From NCBI GenBank assembly GCA_023386345.1, contig JAEWJT010000007.1, forward strand, positions 1-52,205: a DNA stretch of 52,205 nt. Direction: 5' to 3'. Source of the DNA: Bacillota bacterium (GTDB taxonomy: Bacteria > Bacillota > Clostridia > Tissierellales > Sedimentibacteraceae). The notes under the pieces were generated by a model. It saw only the letters and a list, made by a program, of their open reading frames with translations. It searched no databases and was not told the origin of the DNA. Below, piece after piece: positions 1-7,806 of the stretch. The number at the start of each line of letters is the position of its first letter. Position 1 is the first letter of the stretch. Made by a program: the position numbers and the translations under genes.

Positions 1-131
1 TGCCAGGAGACAACGCAACATTTGAAGTAGATTTAATCACACCAATAGCAATGGATGAAGGATTAAGATTTGCTATCAGAGAAGGCGGAAGAACAGTAGG
101 TTCTGGAGTTGTTTCTAAAATATTGAAATAA
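1..131 (+). CDS. tuf: Elongation factor Tu, 3' end only (partial)
   Basis: The window opens inside an ORF in the frame whose first full codon is at base 3; it stops at TAA 129-131. The residues seen (PGDNATFEVDL... then AMDEGLRFAIREGGRTVGSG, ending VVSKILK) are the highly conserved domain 3 C-terminus of EF-Tu, the GTPase that delivers aminoacyl-tRNA to the ribosome. Only about 42 residues are present, so nothing can be said of the start. tuf just upstream of the S10 operon is the usual Firmicutes order. It is followed at once by a strong terminator. Confidence 0.95.
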   Translation, partial: PGDNATFEVDLITPIAMDEGLRFAIREGGRTVGSGVVSKILK

Positions 132-152
132 ATTTTGACATAATAAAATAAC

Positions 153-189
153 ATTTAAAAGCTATGGAATTTTTCCGTAGCTTTTAAAT
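153..189 (+). terminator. Intrinsic terminator after tuf
   Basis: A 17-bp stem with one G-U pair (left arm 153-169, right arm 173-189, loop TTT 170-172) begins 22 bases after the tuf stop. The right arm is T-rich (CTTTTAAAT). It separates tuf transcription from the ribosomal protein operon that follows. Confidence 0.85.
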
Positions 190-220
190 TGTTAAGAATT
201 CGTAATATTTAAAATAATAC

Positions 221-249
221 TTGCATTATGTGTGGACATAGTGTAATAT
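221..249 (+). promoter_or_regulatory. Sigma-A-type promoter for the S10 operon
   Basis: TTGCAT at 221-226 and TAATAT at 244-249 are separated by exactly 17 bases, a near-consensus housekeeping promoter. It lies between the tuf terminator and the long leader of rpsJ, so transcription should begin near 256 and leave a 5' UTR of about 200 bases. Confidence 0.65.
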
Positions 250-256
250 TATTAAG

Positions 257-447
257 CGTGCCACATGCGATGAGACAAAAGGTGGCTGAGAAATCAGGGA
301 ATTTTTGTTGAGAATGTCTTGTTTTCAAACAGGGCGACCGGTATTGGTTTTTATAAAGATTTTTTATAAAAAAAATAATCGATACACCCGGATGAGTGTA
401 TCGGATGCAATTCCGAGTTGTGTGTGAAACATACACTAAAAGAGGAG
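257..447 (+). promoter_or_regulatory. Structured 5' leader of the S10 operon (candidate r-protein autoregulatory RNA)
   Basis: About 200 transcribed bases without a gene. Three small hairpins stand in a row just before the ribosome binding site: CGATACAC/GTGTATCG (380-387/396-403), CGGA/TCCG (402-405/412-415) and GTGTGTG/CATACAC (420-426/430-436). The last arm ends six bases before the AGGAGG (442-447). ATACAC occurs twice (382-387, 431-436) around a single GTGTAT (396-401), so two exclusive folds are possible. An upstream GCCAC...GTGGC pair can also form. In E. coli the S10 operon is controlled by L4 binding its leader; whether L4 acts here is inference. Confidence 0.45.
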
Positions 448-455
448 GTTAAAAA

Positions 456-767
456 ATGGCAAGCACTCAAAAAATAAGAATTAGGTTGAAGGCTTATGAT
501 CATCAATTAATTGATCAATCTGCACAAAAAATCGTTGAAACTGCTAAATCGACAGGAGCTACAGTAGCTGGACCAATTCCACTACCTACAGAAAAGCAAA
601 TAATAACAATACTTAGAGCAGTTCATAAGTACAAAGATTCAAGAGAGCAGTTTGAACAAAGAACTCATAAGAGATTAATTGACATAACTAATCCTACACC
701 TAAGACAGTAGACTCGTTAATGAAGCTTAATTTGCCTGCTGGAGTAGATATTGAGATTAAGTTGTAA
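456..767 (+). CDS. rpsJ: Small ribosomal subunit protein S10
   Basis: The 103-residue product matches S10 throughout (QKIRIRLKAYDHQLIDQSA near the N-terminus, GPIPLPTEK in the middle, and a C-terminus ending GVDIEIKL). S10 sits in the 30S head and also joins the NusB antitermination complex. Start ATG 456 follows AGAGGAGG with normal spacing. It is the first gene of the S10 operon, behind a long structured leader. The 87-base gap to rplC holds a small hairpin (GATTACC 807-813 / GGTAATC 819-825). Confidence 0.97.
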   Translation: MASTQKIRIRLKAYDHQLIDQSAQKIVETAKSTGATVAGPIPLPTEKQIITILRAVHKYKDSREQFEQRTHKRLIDITNPTPKTVDSLMKLNLPAGVDIEIKL

Positions 768-854
768 AAAAAGTGAAGTAGAGATAAAATACACTCTGCT
801 TAGAATGATTACCAAAGCGGTAATCCGCTGTAAGAAAATAGGAGGTGTAAACTA

Positions 855-1481
855 ATGAAAGCAATTCTTGGTAAGAAAATTGGAATGACACAAGTTTTCA
901 AAGAAAATGGTGAAGTAGTTCCAGTAACAGTTGTTGAATCTGATAAAATGATAGTAGTGCAAAAGAAAACTGTTGAAAAAGATGGTTATGATGCTATACA
1001 AGTAGGATTTGGCGATATTAAAGCAAAAAATGTAACAAAACCTTTAAAAGGACACTTTGACAAAGCAAGTATTGGATACAGAAGATTCTTAAGAGAATTT
1101 AGAGTAGCTAATATTGATGAGTATGAAGTAGGAAAAGAAATCAAAGTTGATATTTTCCAAGCCGGAGAAAAGGTTGATGTTGTAGGAACATCAAAAGGTA
1201 AGGGATTCCAAGGACCTATAAAGCGTCATGGTCATGGAAGAGGACCTATGAGCCACGGTTCTAAATTCCACAGACTTAGAGGTTCTTTAGGTGCGATGAC
1301 AGGTATAGGAAAAGTAGTTAAAGGCTTACCGGCACATGGACACATGGGTAACGTAAGAGTAACTGTTCAAAATCTTGAAATAGTTAGAGTAGATACTGCT
1401 AAGAACATTCTTTTAATAAAAGGTGCTATACCAGGACCTAAAAAAGGCTTAGTTACAGTTAAAGAAACAGTAAAAAGATAG
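855..1481 (+). CDS. rplC: Large ribosomal subunit protein L3
   Basis: 208 residues, the normal length for L3. It begins MKAILGKKIGMTQVF and contains the conserved GTSKGKGFQGPIKRHG loop and the GSLGAMTGIGKVVKGLPAHG stretch that reaches toward the peptidyl transferase centre. L3 is one of the first proteins to bind 23S rRNA. ATG 855 follows AGGAGGTG. Second gene of the S10 operon. Confidence 0.97.
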   Translation: MKAILGKKIGMTQVFKENGEVVPVTVVESDKMIVVQKKTVEKDGYDAIQVGFGDIKAKNVTKPLKGHFDKASIGYRRFLREFRVANIDEYEVGKEIKVDIFQAGEKVDVVGTSKGKGFQGPIKRHGHGRGPMSHGSKFHRLRGSLGAMTGIGKVVKGLPAHGHMGNVRVTVQNLEIVRVDTAKNILLIKGAIPGPKKGLVTVKETVKR

Positions 1482-1508
1482 TTATAAGTTCAGAAAGGAG
1501 GATTAAAG

Positions 1509-2132
1509 ATGCCAAAAGTAGCTCTTTATGATATAAATGGCAGCCAAGTGGGAGACATCGAATTAAACGATGATATATTCGGAATAGAAGTGAACAACCA
1601 CGTTATGTATGAGGCTGTAAAAAACTATTTAGCTAATCAAAGACAAGGAACACAATCAGCAAAGACGAGAGCAGAGGTTAGAGGAGGCGGAAGAAAGCCT
1701 TGGAGACAAAAAGGAACAGGACGTGCAAGACAAGGTAGCATCAGATCGCCACAATGGAAAGGCGGCGGAGTTGTATTTGCTCCAAAACCAAGAGATTACA
1801 GCTACTCTTTACCTAAAAAAGTTAAAAGACTTGCTCTTAAATCAGCATTGACTTCAAAAGTTGTTGATAATGAAATAATAGTATTAGATAGCTTGACTTT
1901 AGAACAAGCAAAAACAAAAGAAATGGTAAAAGTTTTATCAAATCTTAAAGCAAATAAGAAATCTTTGATAGTAATACCTGAGAGAGATGAAAATGTAATT
2001 AGAGCAGCAAGTAATATTCCAGGTGTTAAGACAGCATATGTAAACACAATAAATGTATATGATATCCTAAACTGTGATTCTTTCATAATAACAAAGGATG
2101 CAGTTAATAAGGTGGAGGAGGTATACGCATAA
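1509..2132 (+). CDS. rplD: Large ribosomal subunit protein L4
   Basis: 207 residues. The long RNA-contacting loop (about residues 55-95) carries the conserved TRAEVRGGGRKPWRQKGTG and GSIRSPQWKGGG signatures, and the C-terminus has NVYDILNCD. L4 lines the exit tunnel; in enterobacteria it also represses its own operon through the leader. ATG 1509 follows AAGGAGGA. Its last base is shared with the ATG of rplW, implying translational coupling. Confidence 0.97.
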   Translation: MPKVALYDINGSQVGDIELNDDIFGIEVNNHVMYEAVKNYLANQRQGTQSAKTRAEVRGGGRKPWRQKGTGRARQGSIRSPQWKGGGVVFAPKPRDYSYSLPKKVKRLALKSALTSKVVDNEIIVLDSLTLEQAKTKEMVKVLSNLKANKKSLIVIPERDENVIRAASNIPGVKTAYVNTINVYDILNCDSFIITKDAVNKVEEVYA

Positions 2133-2425
2133 TGTACAATCCACATGATTTAATAAGAAGACCATTAATTACAGAAAAAAGCATGGACATAATGGCTGAT
2201 AAAAAATACTCATTCGAAGTAGATAAGAAAGCCAACAAAACAGAAATTAAAAATGCTATTGAGCAAGTTTTCGGAGTTAAAGTTAAAAGCGTAAACACAA
2301 TGAATATGCTTGGAAAAATGAAGAGACAAGGCGCTCACATGGGCAGAAGACCAAGTTGGAAAAAAGCTATTGTTACATTAACAGATGATAGCAAAGCAAT
2401 CGAGTTCTTCGAAGGAATGAACTAA
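2132..2425 (+). CDS. rplW: Large ribosomal subunit protein L23
   Basis: 97 residues with L23 signatures: DLIRRPLITEKSM at the N-terminus and FGVKVKSVNTMNMLGK in the middle. L23 lies at the tunnel exit and is the docking point for trigger factor and SRP. ATG 2132 overlaps the rplD stop by one base (TAATG arrangement), and GGTGGAGG inside the end of rplD serves as ribosome binding site. Confidence 0.96.
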   Translation: MYNPHDLIRRPLITEKSMDIMADKKYSFEVDKKANKTEIKNAIEQVFGVKVKSVNTMNMLGKMKRQGAHMGRRPSWKKAIVTLTDDSKAIEFFEGMN

Positions 2426-2485
2426 TAAGGTCAAATAAATTTCTGATTAAAATTAAATTAAGTTATTTAAAAGGAGGAAATTCTC

Positions 2486-3319
2486 ATGGGTATAAAAAAA
2501 TTTAGACCTACTTCTCCAGCTTTAAGACAGATGACTGTTTCTACTTTTGAAGAGATAACAACAAATGAGCCTGAGAAATCTCTTTTAGCTCCTTTAAAGA
2601 AGAAAGCGGGAAGAAACGCTTATGGACGTATAACAGTTCGTCATAAAGGTGGCGGAGAAAAGAGACACTACAGAATAATAGATTTCAAAAGAGATAAAGA
2701 CGGTATCCCTGGAAAAATTGCTACTATCGAGTATGATCCAAACAGAAGTGCTAATATAGCTTTAGTACATTATGTTGACGGTGAGAAAAAATATATAATA
2801 GCACCACACAAATTAAAAGTTGGCGATGTTATAATGTCGGGTAGTGAAGCAGATATAAAGGTTGGAAACGCACTAAAATTAAAAAACATCCCTGTTGGTA
2901 CTACAATTCACAATGTGGAATTAAAGGTTGGCAAGGGAGCACAATTAGTAAGATCAGCTGGTAACTGGGCACAGTTAATGGCTAAAGAAGGCAAGTATGC
3001 ACAAGTTAGATTACCATCCGGTGAAGTTAGAATGGTAAGCATGGAGTGCAGAGCTACAATCGGTCAAGTTGGAAACTTAGATCACGAGAACATAACTATT
3101 GGTAAGGCCGGAAGAAAAAGACATATGGGTATAAGACCAACAGTAAGAGGTAGCGTTATGAACCCTAATGACCACCCACACGGCGGTGGTGAAGGTAGAG
3201 CTCCGATAGGAAGACCTGCACCGGTAACACCTTGGGGTAAACCAGCTCTTGGATATAAGACTCGTAAGAAACATAAGAAGTCTGATAAGATGATTGTAAA
3301 GACAAGAAGAGATAAATAA
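2486..3319 (+). CDS. rplB: Large ribosomal subunit protein L2
   Basis: 277 residues, standard for L2. It begins MGIKKFRPTSPALRQMT, contains RHKGGGEKRHYRIIDFKR, and in the C-terminal part shows the near-universal VMNPNDHPHGGGEGRAPIGR, whose His is important for peptidyl transferase activity. It ends in a basic tail (KKHKKSDKMIVKTRRDK). ATG 2486 follows AAGGAGG. It lies 60 bases after rplW. Confidence 0.97.
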   Translation: MGIKKFRPTSPALRQMTVSTFEEITTNEPEKSLLAPLKKKAGRNAYGRITVRHKGGGEKRHYRIIDFKRDKDGIPGKIATIEYDPNRSANIALVHYVDGEKKYIIAPHKLKVGDVIMSGSEADIKVGNALKLKNIPVGTTIHNVELKVGKGAQLVRSAGNWAQLMAKEGKYAQVRLPSGEVRMVSMECRATIGQVGNLDHENITIGKAGRKRHMGIRPTVRGSVMNPNDHPHGGGEGRAPIGRPAPVTPWGKPALGYKTRKKHKKSDKMIVKTRRDK

Positions 3320-3352
3320 TAAAACAGGTTTTGTGAAAGGAGGAAATAGTAG

Positions 3353-3634
3353 ATGGGTAGATCATTAAAAAAGGGACCTTATTGTGAACCAAGTCTTTTA
3401 AAGAAAATTGTTGCGATGAATGATGCAAACAAAAAAGATATATTAAAGACATGGTCAAGAAGATCTACAATATTCCCTGATATGATAGGACACACATTAG
3501 CTATACATGATGGACGAAAGCACGTTCCTGTATATATAACTGAAGATATGGTAGGACACAAGTTGGGTGAATTTGCTCCAACAAGAACTTACAGAGGACA
3601 CGACAAGACTGAAAAATCTTCAAAAGTTAAATAA
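3353..3634 (+). CDS. rpsS: Small ribosomal subunit protein S19
   Basis: 93 residues starting MGRSLKKGPYCEPSLLKK, with TWSRRSTIFPDMIGHTLAIH and GHKLGEFAPTRTYRGH, all diagnostic of S19. S19 pairs with S13 in the 30S head near the A-site finger of 23S rRNA. ATG 3353 follows AAAGGAGG. Confidence 0.97.
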   Translation: MGRSLKKGPYCEPSLLKKIVAMNDANKKDILKTWSRRSTIFPDMIGHTLAIHDGRKHVPVYITEDMVGHKLGEFAPTRTYRGHDKTEKSSKVK

Positions 3635-3653
3635 GTGAAGGGAGGTAGCTAAA

Positions 3654-3989
3654 GTGGAAGCTAAAGCAATCGCTAAGTACGTTAGAGTTTCACCGAGAAA
3701 GATGAGATTCATATGTGACATGGTTAGAGGAAGAAGTGTTGACGAAGCACTTTCAATATTAAAATTTACGCCTAATAAAGGTGCTAAAATATTAGAAAAA
3801 GTAGTGAAATCAGCTGCTGCTAATGCAGAGAATAACTTCGATATGAACAAAGATAATTTATTTGTATCAGAAGTATATTCGAACCAAGGTCCTACATTGA
3901 AAAGATGGAGACCAAGATCAAAAGGCAGAGCATTCAAAATATTAAAGAGAACTAGCCATATAGGTGTAGTAGTAAAAGAGAGAGATTAG
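3654..3989 (+). CDS. rplV: Large ribosomal subunit protein L22
   Basis: 111 residues; KAIAKYVRVSPRKMRFICDM near the start, and the long beta-hairpin tip GPTLKRWRPRSKGRAFKILK, which narrows the exit tunnel and is where macrolide-resistance mutations arise. The start is GTG at 3654 behind GGGAGG; no better ATG is near. Confidence 0.96.
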   Translation: MEAKAIAKYVRVSPRKMRFICDMVRGRSVDEALSILKFTPNKGAKILEKVVKSAAANAENNFDMNKDNLFVSEVYSNQGPTLKRWRPRSKGRAFKILKRTSHIGVVVKERD

Positions 3990-4005
3990 TAAAGGAGGTA
4001 AATTA

Positions 4006-4797
4006 ATGGGCCAAAAAGTTAATCCTCATGGACTGAGAGTTGGAATAAATAAAGATTGGGATTCTAAATGGTACGCTGAGAAAAAAGACTTCTCTACAAA
4101 TCTTGTTGAAGACTATAAAGTTCGTGAATTTATAAAGAAAAGCCTATACCAAGCTGGAATAGCTAAGGTTGAAATTGAAAGGTTTGCGAGCAGGATAAAA
4201 GTAAGTGTTTATACTGCTAAACCTGGAATGATTATAGGAAAAGGCGGAACAGGTGTTGAGACACTTAAAAACAGTGTTGAGAAAATAACTGGAAAAACTG
4301 CTATTGTAAATGTAGAAGAAGTAAGGACACCAGAGTTAGATGCACAATTAGTTGCTGAAAGTATAGCAAGTCAAATTGAGAAGAGGGTTTCATTCAGAAG
4401 AGCAATGAAGCAAGCTATGCAAAGAACTATGAAGGTTGGAGCAAAGGGTATCAAAACTTTAGTATCAGGTAGATTGAATGGTGCTGATATGGCGAGAGAT
4501 GAAAGATACACTGAGGGTACAATCCCACTTCAAACTTTAAGAGCTGACATAAGCTATGGAACAGCAGAAGCTGATACAACTTATGGTAAGATAGGTGTTA
4601 AAGTTTGGATTTGCAGAGGCGAGATTTTAGGAAAAACTCTTGTTACAAATCAAGAAGATGCTGCTAAAACTATTGTACAATCTGACAATAAAGATAAGAA
4701 AAAAAGAAGACCAAACAATAACGATAGAAATGATAGAAATGACAGAAAAGAAAGATCTGATAGACCAAATAATAATTTTAAGAGAGAAAAAAAGTAG
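4006..4797 (+). CDS. rpsC: Small ribosomal subunit protein S3, with a long charged tail
   Basis: 263 residues, longer than the usual 210-230. It contains MGQKVNPHGLRVGINKDWDS, the KH-domain GXXG (MIIGKGGTG), and GAKGIKTLVSGRLNGADMAR. S3 is at the mRNA entry tunnel and has helicase function with S4 and S5. The core ends near residue 222 (NQEDAAKTIVQ); the rest is low-complexity Asn/Asp/Arg/Lys (short DRN-like units), probably disordered and RNA-binding. ATG 4006 follows AAAGGAGG. Confidence 0.96.
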   Translation: MGQKVNPHGLRVGINKDWDSKWYAEKKDFSTNLVEDYKVREFIKKSLYQAGIAKVEIERFASRIKVSVYTAKPGMIIGKGGTGVETLKNSVEKITGKTAIVNVEEVRTPELDAQLVAESIASQIEKRVSFRRAMKQAMQRTMKVGAKGIKTLVSGRLNGADMARDERYTEGTIPLQTLRADISYGTAEADTTYGKIGVKVWICRGEILGKTLVTNQEDAAKTIVQSDNKDKKKRRPNNNDRNDRNDRKERSDRPNNNFKREKK

Positions 4798-4826
4798 TCA
4801 GTACTTAAGGAAGGAGGAAGTTAATT

Positions 4827-5273
4827 ATGTTAATGCCTAAAAGAGTTAAACATCGTAAACAATTTAGAGGAAGAATGACTGGAGTAGCTACAAGAGGCAA
4901 CACTTTAACATATGGCGAATTTGGACTTCAAGCATTAGAACCAGCTTGGATTACATCTAACCAAATAGAAGCTGCCAGAAGAGCGATGACAAGATACGTG
5001 AAAAGAGGCGGTCAAATTTGGATAAAAATATTCCCTGATAAGCCAGTTACAAAAAAACCTGCTGAGACTCGTATGGGTAAAGGTAAAGGATCTCCGGAGT
5101 ACTGGGTAGCAGTAGTAAAGCCAGGAAGAGTCTTGTTTGAAATGACAGGAGTTTCGGAGGAGATAGCAAGAGAAGCCATGAGACTTGCCATGCATAAGTT
5201 GCCTATAAAATGTAAATTCGTTGCTAAAGCTGATGAGGCGATAGAAAAGGATGGTGAAGCAAATGAAAGCTAA
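4827..5273 (+). CDS. rplP: Large ribosomal subunit protein L16
   Basis: 148 residues beginning MLMPKRVKHRKQFRGRMTG, with IEAARRAMTRYVKRGGQIWI and PVTKKPAETRMGKGKGSPEY. L16 supports the A-site tRNA elbow. ATG 4827 fits GGAGG spacing; the ATG two codons later is also possible. Its stop overlaps the start of rpmC by 11 bases. Confidence 0.96.
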   Translation: MLMPKRVKHRKQFRGRMTGVATRGNTLTYGEFGLQALEPAWITSNQIEAARRAMTRYVKRGGQIWIKIFPDKPVTKKPAETRMGKGKGSPEYWVAVVKPGRVLFEMTGVSEEIAREAMRLAMHKLPIKCKFVAKADEAIEKDGEANES

Positions 5274-5466
5274 TGAAGTAAGAGAAAAGACTGTTAATGA
5301 ATTGAATCAATCCTTAGTAGAATTGAAAACAGAATTATTTAATTTGAGATTTCAACTTGCTACTGGAGGACTTGAGAATCCATTAAGAATAAATAAAGTT
5401 AAAAAAGACATTGCACGTGTTAAAACAGTTTTAAGAGAGAGAGAACTCAATGTTAATGTGCAATAA
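5263..5466 (+). CDS. rpmC: Large ribosomal subunit protein L29
   Basis: 67 residues from ATG 5263 (MKANEVREKTVNELNQ), matching the standard L29 start and length. An upstream in-frame ATG at 5251 falls inside the AAGGATGG ribosome binding site, so it is rejected. Features: LKTELFNLRFQLATGGLENP and RINKVKKDIARVKTVLRERE. Two-helix protein next to L23 at the tunnel exit. It overlaps rplP by 11 bases. Confidence 0.95.
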   Translation: MKANEVREKTVNELNQSLVELKTELFNLRFQLATGGLENPLRINKVKKDIARVKTVLRERELNVNVQ

Positions 5467-5489
5467 CATGAGAAAGGAGGACTATTAAG

Positions 5490-5744
5490 TTGGAAAGAAA
5501 CAATAGAAAAGTAAGAATAGGTAAAGTTGTTAGCAATAAAATGGATAAAACAATAGTAGTTGCTACAGAAAAGCTAGTAGCACATCCTCTTTATAATAAA
5601 CAAGTTAAACAAACTAAAAAATATAAAGCACACGATGAAGAAAATAAGTGTCAAATCGGTGATATCGTAAAAATAATGGAAACTAGACCATTGTCAAAAG
5701 ATAAAAGATGGAGATTAGTTGAAATTGTTGAAGAAGCGAAATAA
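5490..5744 (+). CDS. rpsQ: Small ribosomal subunit protein S17
   Basis: 84 residues with the OB-fold signature KVRIGKVVSNKMDKTIVVAT, then HPLYNKQVKQTKKYKAHDE and MMETRPLSKDKRWRL-type sequence (here IMETRPLSKDKRWRL). S17 binds helix 11 of 16S rRNA early in assembly. The start is TTG at 5490, set by AAAGGAGG 13-20 bases before it. Confidence 0.96.
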   Translation: MERNNRKVRIGKVVSNKMDKTIVVATEKLVAHPLYNKQVKQTKKYKAHDEENKCQIGDIVKIMETRPLSKDKRWRLVEIVEEAK

Positions 5745-5774
5745 CCCTACAACAATTGAAGGGAGGTTTAATAA

Positions 5775-6143
5775 ATGATACAAACGGAATCAAGATTAAG
5801 AGTTGCAGATAATTCAGGAGCTAAAGAAATACTTGTTATAAGAGTAATGGGTGGTTCAGGCAGAAAGTATGCAAATATCGGAGATATAATAGTTGCTACT
5901 GTTAAAACGGCAACACCCGGTGGAGTTGTTAAGAAAGGTGACGTTATTAAAGCTGTAGTTGTAAGAACTACAAAGGGCGTAAGAAGAAATGATGGAACTT
6001 ACATCAAATTCGACGAAAATGCGGCAGTTATAATAAAAGATGATAACACACCAATAGGTACTCGTATATTTGGACCTATAACAAGAGAATTAAGAGATGG
6101 TAATTTCATGAAAATAATCTCTTTAGCACCAGAAGTGTTATAA
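5775..6143 (+). CDS. rplN: Large ribosomal subunit protein L14
   Basis: 122 residues, exact family length. Starts MIQTESRLRVADNSGAKEIL; contains GGVVKKGDVIKAVVVRTTKG and GTRIFGPITRELRDGNFMKI. L14 forms inter-subunit bridges with 16S rRNA and is the RsfS silencing-factor site. ATG 5775 follows GGGAGG. Confidence 0.97.
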   Translation: MIQTESRLRVADNSGAKEILVIRVMGGSGRKYANIGDIIVATVKTATPGGVVKKGDVIKAVVVRTTKGVRRNDGTYIKFDENAAVIIKDDNTPIGTRIFGPITRELRDGNFMKIISLAPEVL

Positions 6144-6207
6144 CAGCGAACTGAATTTCGCAGGAAATATAAAGTTATCAACTTCGAAGAAAGGAATGTG
6201 GGTCAAT

Positions 6208-6519
6208 ATGCACGTTAAGAAAGGCGATAAAGTTGTAATTATTGCAGGTAAAGACAAGGGCAAATCAGGTAAAATACTTACTTGTTATCCAAAAGACAAT
6301 AGAGTTATTGTTGAAGGCATAAATATGGTTACTAAGCACAAAAAAGCTAGCAGAGATATGCAGCAAGCTGGAATCATACACAAAGAAGGCTCTGTCAATG
6401 TATCAAATGTTATGATTTATTGCAATAAATGCAAGCAAGGCGTAAGAACAGAAAAGAAAGTTTTAGATAATGGCAAAAAAGTTAGAGTATGCAAGAAATG
6501 TGGCGAAACATTCGAATAA
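6208..6519 (+). CDS. rplX: Large ribosomal subunit protein L24, zinc-ribbon (C+) form
   Basis: 103 residues from ATG 6208 (MHVKKGDKVVIIAGKDKGK), the typical L24 KOW-domain start. An ATG at 6196 lies within the AAAGGAATGTGGG ribosome binding region and would add only MWVN. The C-terminal part carries two CxxC pairs (CNKC and CKKC), the zinc-ribbon form of L24. L24 is an assembly initiator for the 50S subunit. Confidence 0.95.
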   Translation: MHVKKGDKVVIIAGKDKGKSGKILTCYPKDNRVIVEGINMVTKHKKASRDMQQAGIIHKEGSVNVSNVMIYCNKCKQGVRTEKKVLDNGKKVRVCKKCGETFE

Positions 6520-6542
6520 TACTCGAAAGGAGGTACATGTAG

Positions 6543-7085
6543 ATGGCTTCAAGATTGCTTGAAACATATAAAAATAAAGTAGTGCCGGCACTTGTTGAAA
6601 CTTTTAAATATGAAAGTGTAATGCAGGCACCAAAGATAGACAAAATAACAATTAATATGGGAGTTGGCGAAGCTAAGGATAATGCAAAGTTCTTAGAATC
6701 AGCTGTTGAAGAAATGGCTTTGATATCTGGTCAAAAACCTGTTACAACAAAAGCAAAGAAATCTGTATCTAACTTCAAAATAAGAGAAGGCATGCCAATA
6801 GGCTGCAAGGTTACTCTTAGAGGAGAAAAAATGTATGAATTCCTCGATAAGTTAGTAAACATTTCATTGCCAAGAGTTAGAGATTTTAGAGGAGTATCAA
6901 AGACTTCATTTGATGGAAGAGGAAACTATGCTTTAGGTATCAAAGAGCAATTGATTTTCCCAGAAATCAACTATGATAAAATAGATAAATTAAGAGGTAT
7001 GGACATAATTATAACGACAACTGCTAACACAGATGAAGAAGCAAGAGAACTATTAAAATTAATGGGAATGCCTTTTAGTAAGTAA
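6543..7085 (+). CDS. rplE: Large ribosomal subunit protein L5
   Basis: 180 residues. Hallmarks: APKIDKITINMGVGEA, KPVTTKAKKSVSNFKIREG, and FPEINYDKIDKLRGMDI. L5 binds 5S rRNA and contacts the P-site tRNA. ATG 6543 follows AAAGGAGG. Confidence 0.97.
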   Translation: MASRLLETYKNKVVPALVETFKYESVMQAPKIDKITINMGVGEAKDNAKFLESAVEEMALISGQKPVTTKAKKSVSNFKIREGMPIGCKVTLRGEKMYEFLDKLVNISLPRVRDFRGVSKTSFDGRGNYALGIKEQLIFPEINYDKIDKLRGMDIIITTTANTDEEARELLKLMGMPFSK

Positions 7086-7099
7086 TAGGAGGATTATGA

Positions 7100-7285
7100 A
7101 TGGCTAAGACATCTTTAAAAGTAAAACAAAGTAGAAAGCAAAAGTTTTCTACAAGAGAGTATAGCAGATGTAAAATTTGCGGAAGACCTCATGCTTATTT
7201 AAGAAAATTCGGTGTATGCCGTATATGCTTTAGAGAACTAGCTTACAAAGGACAAATACCAGGAGTAAAGAAAGCTAGTTGGTAA
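7100..7285 (+). CDS. rpsZ: Small ribosomal subunit protein S14, zinc-binding type Z
   Basis: 61 residues. The CKICGRPHAYLRKFGVCRIC segment supplies the four zinc cysteines of the short S14 type, and it ends ELAYKGQIPGVKKASW. The short length is normal for type Z, not a truncation. ATG 7100 lies 15 bases after rplE, behind AGGAGG. Confidence 0.96.
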   Translation: MAKTSLKVKQSRKQKFSTREYSRCKICGRPHAYLRKFGVCRICFRELAYKGQIPGVKKASW

Positions 7286-7313
7286 AACGAGAGAATGGAA
7301 GGAGGTTACTTAT

Positions 7314-7712
7314 ATGGTAATGACAGATCCAATTGCAGATATGCTAACAAGAATTAGAAACGGTAATCATGCAAAACACGAATTTGTAGATGTTCCTGCT
7401 TCTAAAATTAAAAAGGAAATAGCGACTATTTTATTAGAAGAAGGCTATATTAAAGGCTTCGATGTAATAGATGATAGCAAGCAAGGGATTATTAGAATAG
7501 AACTCAAGTACGTGAACAACAAGGAAAGAGTAATAACAGGAATAAAGAGAATTTCTAAACCAGGACTAAGAGTTTATGTTCAGAAAGAAGAAACTCCAAA
7601 AGTTTTAGGAGGATTAGGAATAGCAGTTATTTCTACATCAAAAGGAATTATGACAGATAGAAAAGCAAGAAAAACCGGAGTAGGCGGAGAGGTAATCTGC
7701 TACGTTTGGTAA
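7314..7712 (+). CDS. rpsH: Small ribosomal subunit protein S8
   Basis: 132 residues beginning MVMTDPIADMLTRIRNG, with ISKPGLRVYV and the C-terminal GIAVISTSKGIMTDRKARK and VGGEVICYVW. S8 is a primary 16S rRNA binder and, in E. coli, the spc operon repressor. ATG 7314 is eight bases after AGGAGG (7300-7305); the ATG two codons later is less well placed. The 94-base gap after it holds a small AATTGAT/ATCAATT hairpin. Confidence 0.96.
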   Translation: MVMTDPIADMLTRIRNGNHAKHEFVDVPASKIKKEIATILLEEGYIKGFDVIDDSKQGIIRIELKYVNNKERVITGIKRISKPGLRVYVQKEETPKVLGGLGIAVISTSKGIMTDRKARKTGVGGEVICYVW

Positions 7713-7806
7713 TAGCTTAATTTAAACAAATTAAACTATTAGTATTATAAAATTTAAAACCAATTGATAAATCAATTAGTAGACAAAATAAGGAGGTGCT
7801 GTACAA

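Noticed and set aside
7100..7285. S14 at 61 residues taken as truncated
   Set aside because: Short zinc-binding type Z S14 is normally 61 residues; all four Cys are present.
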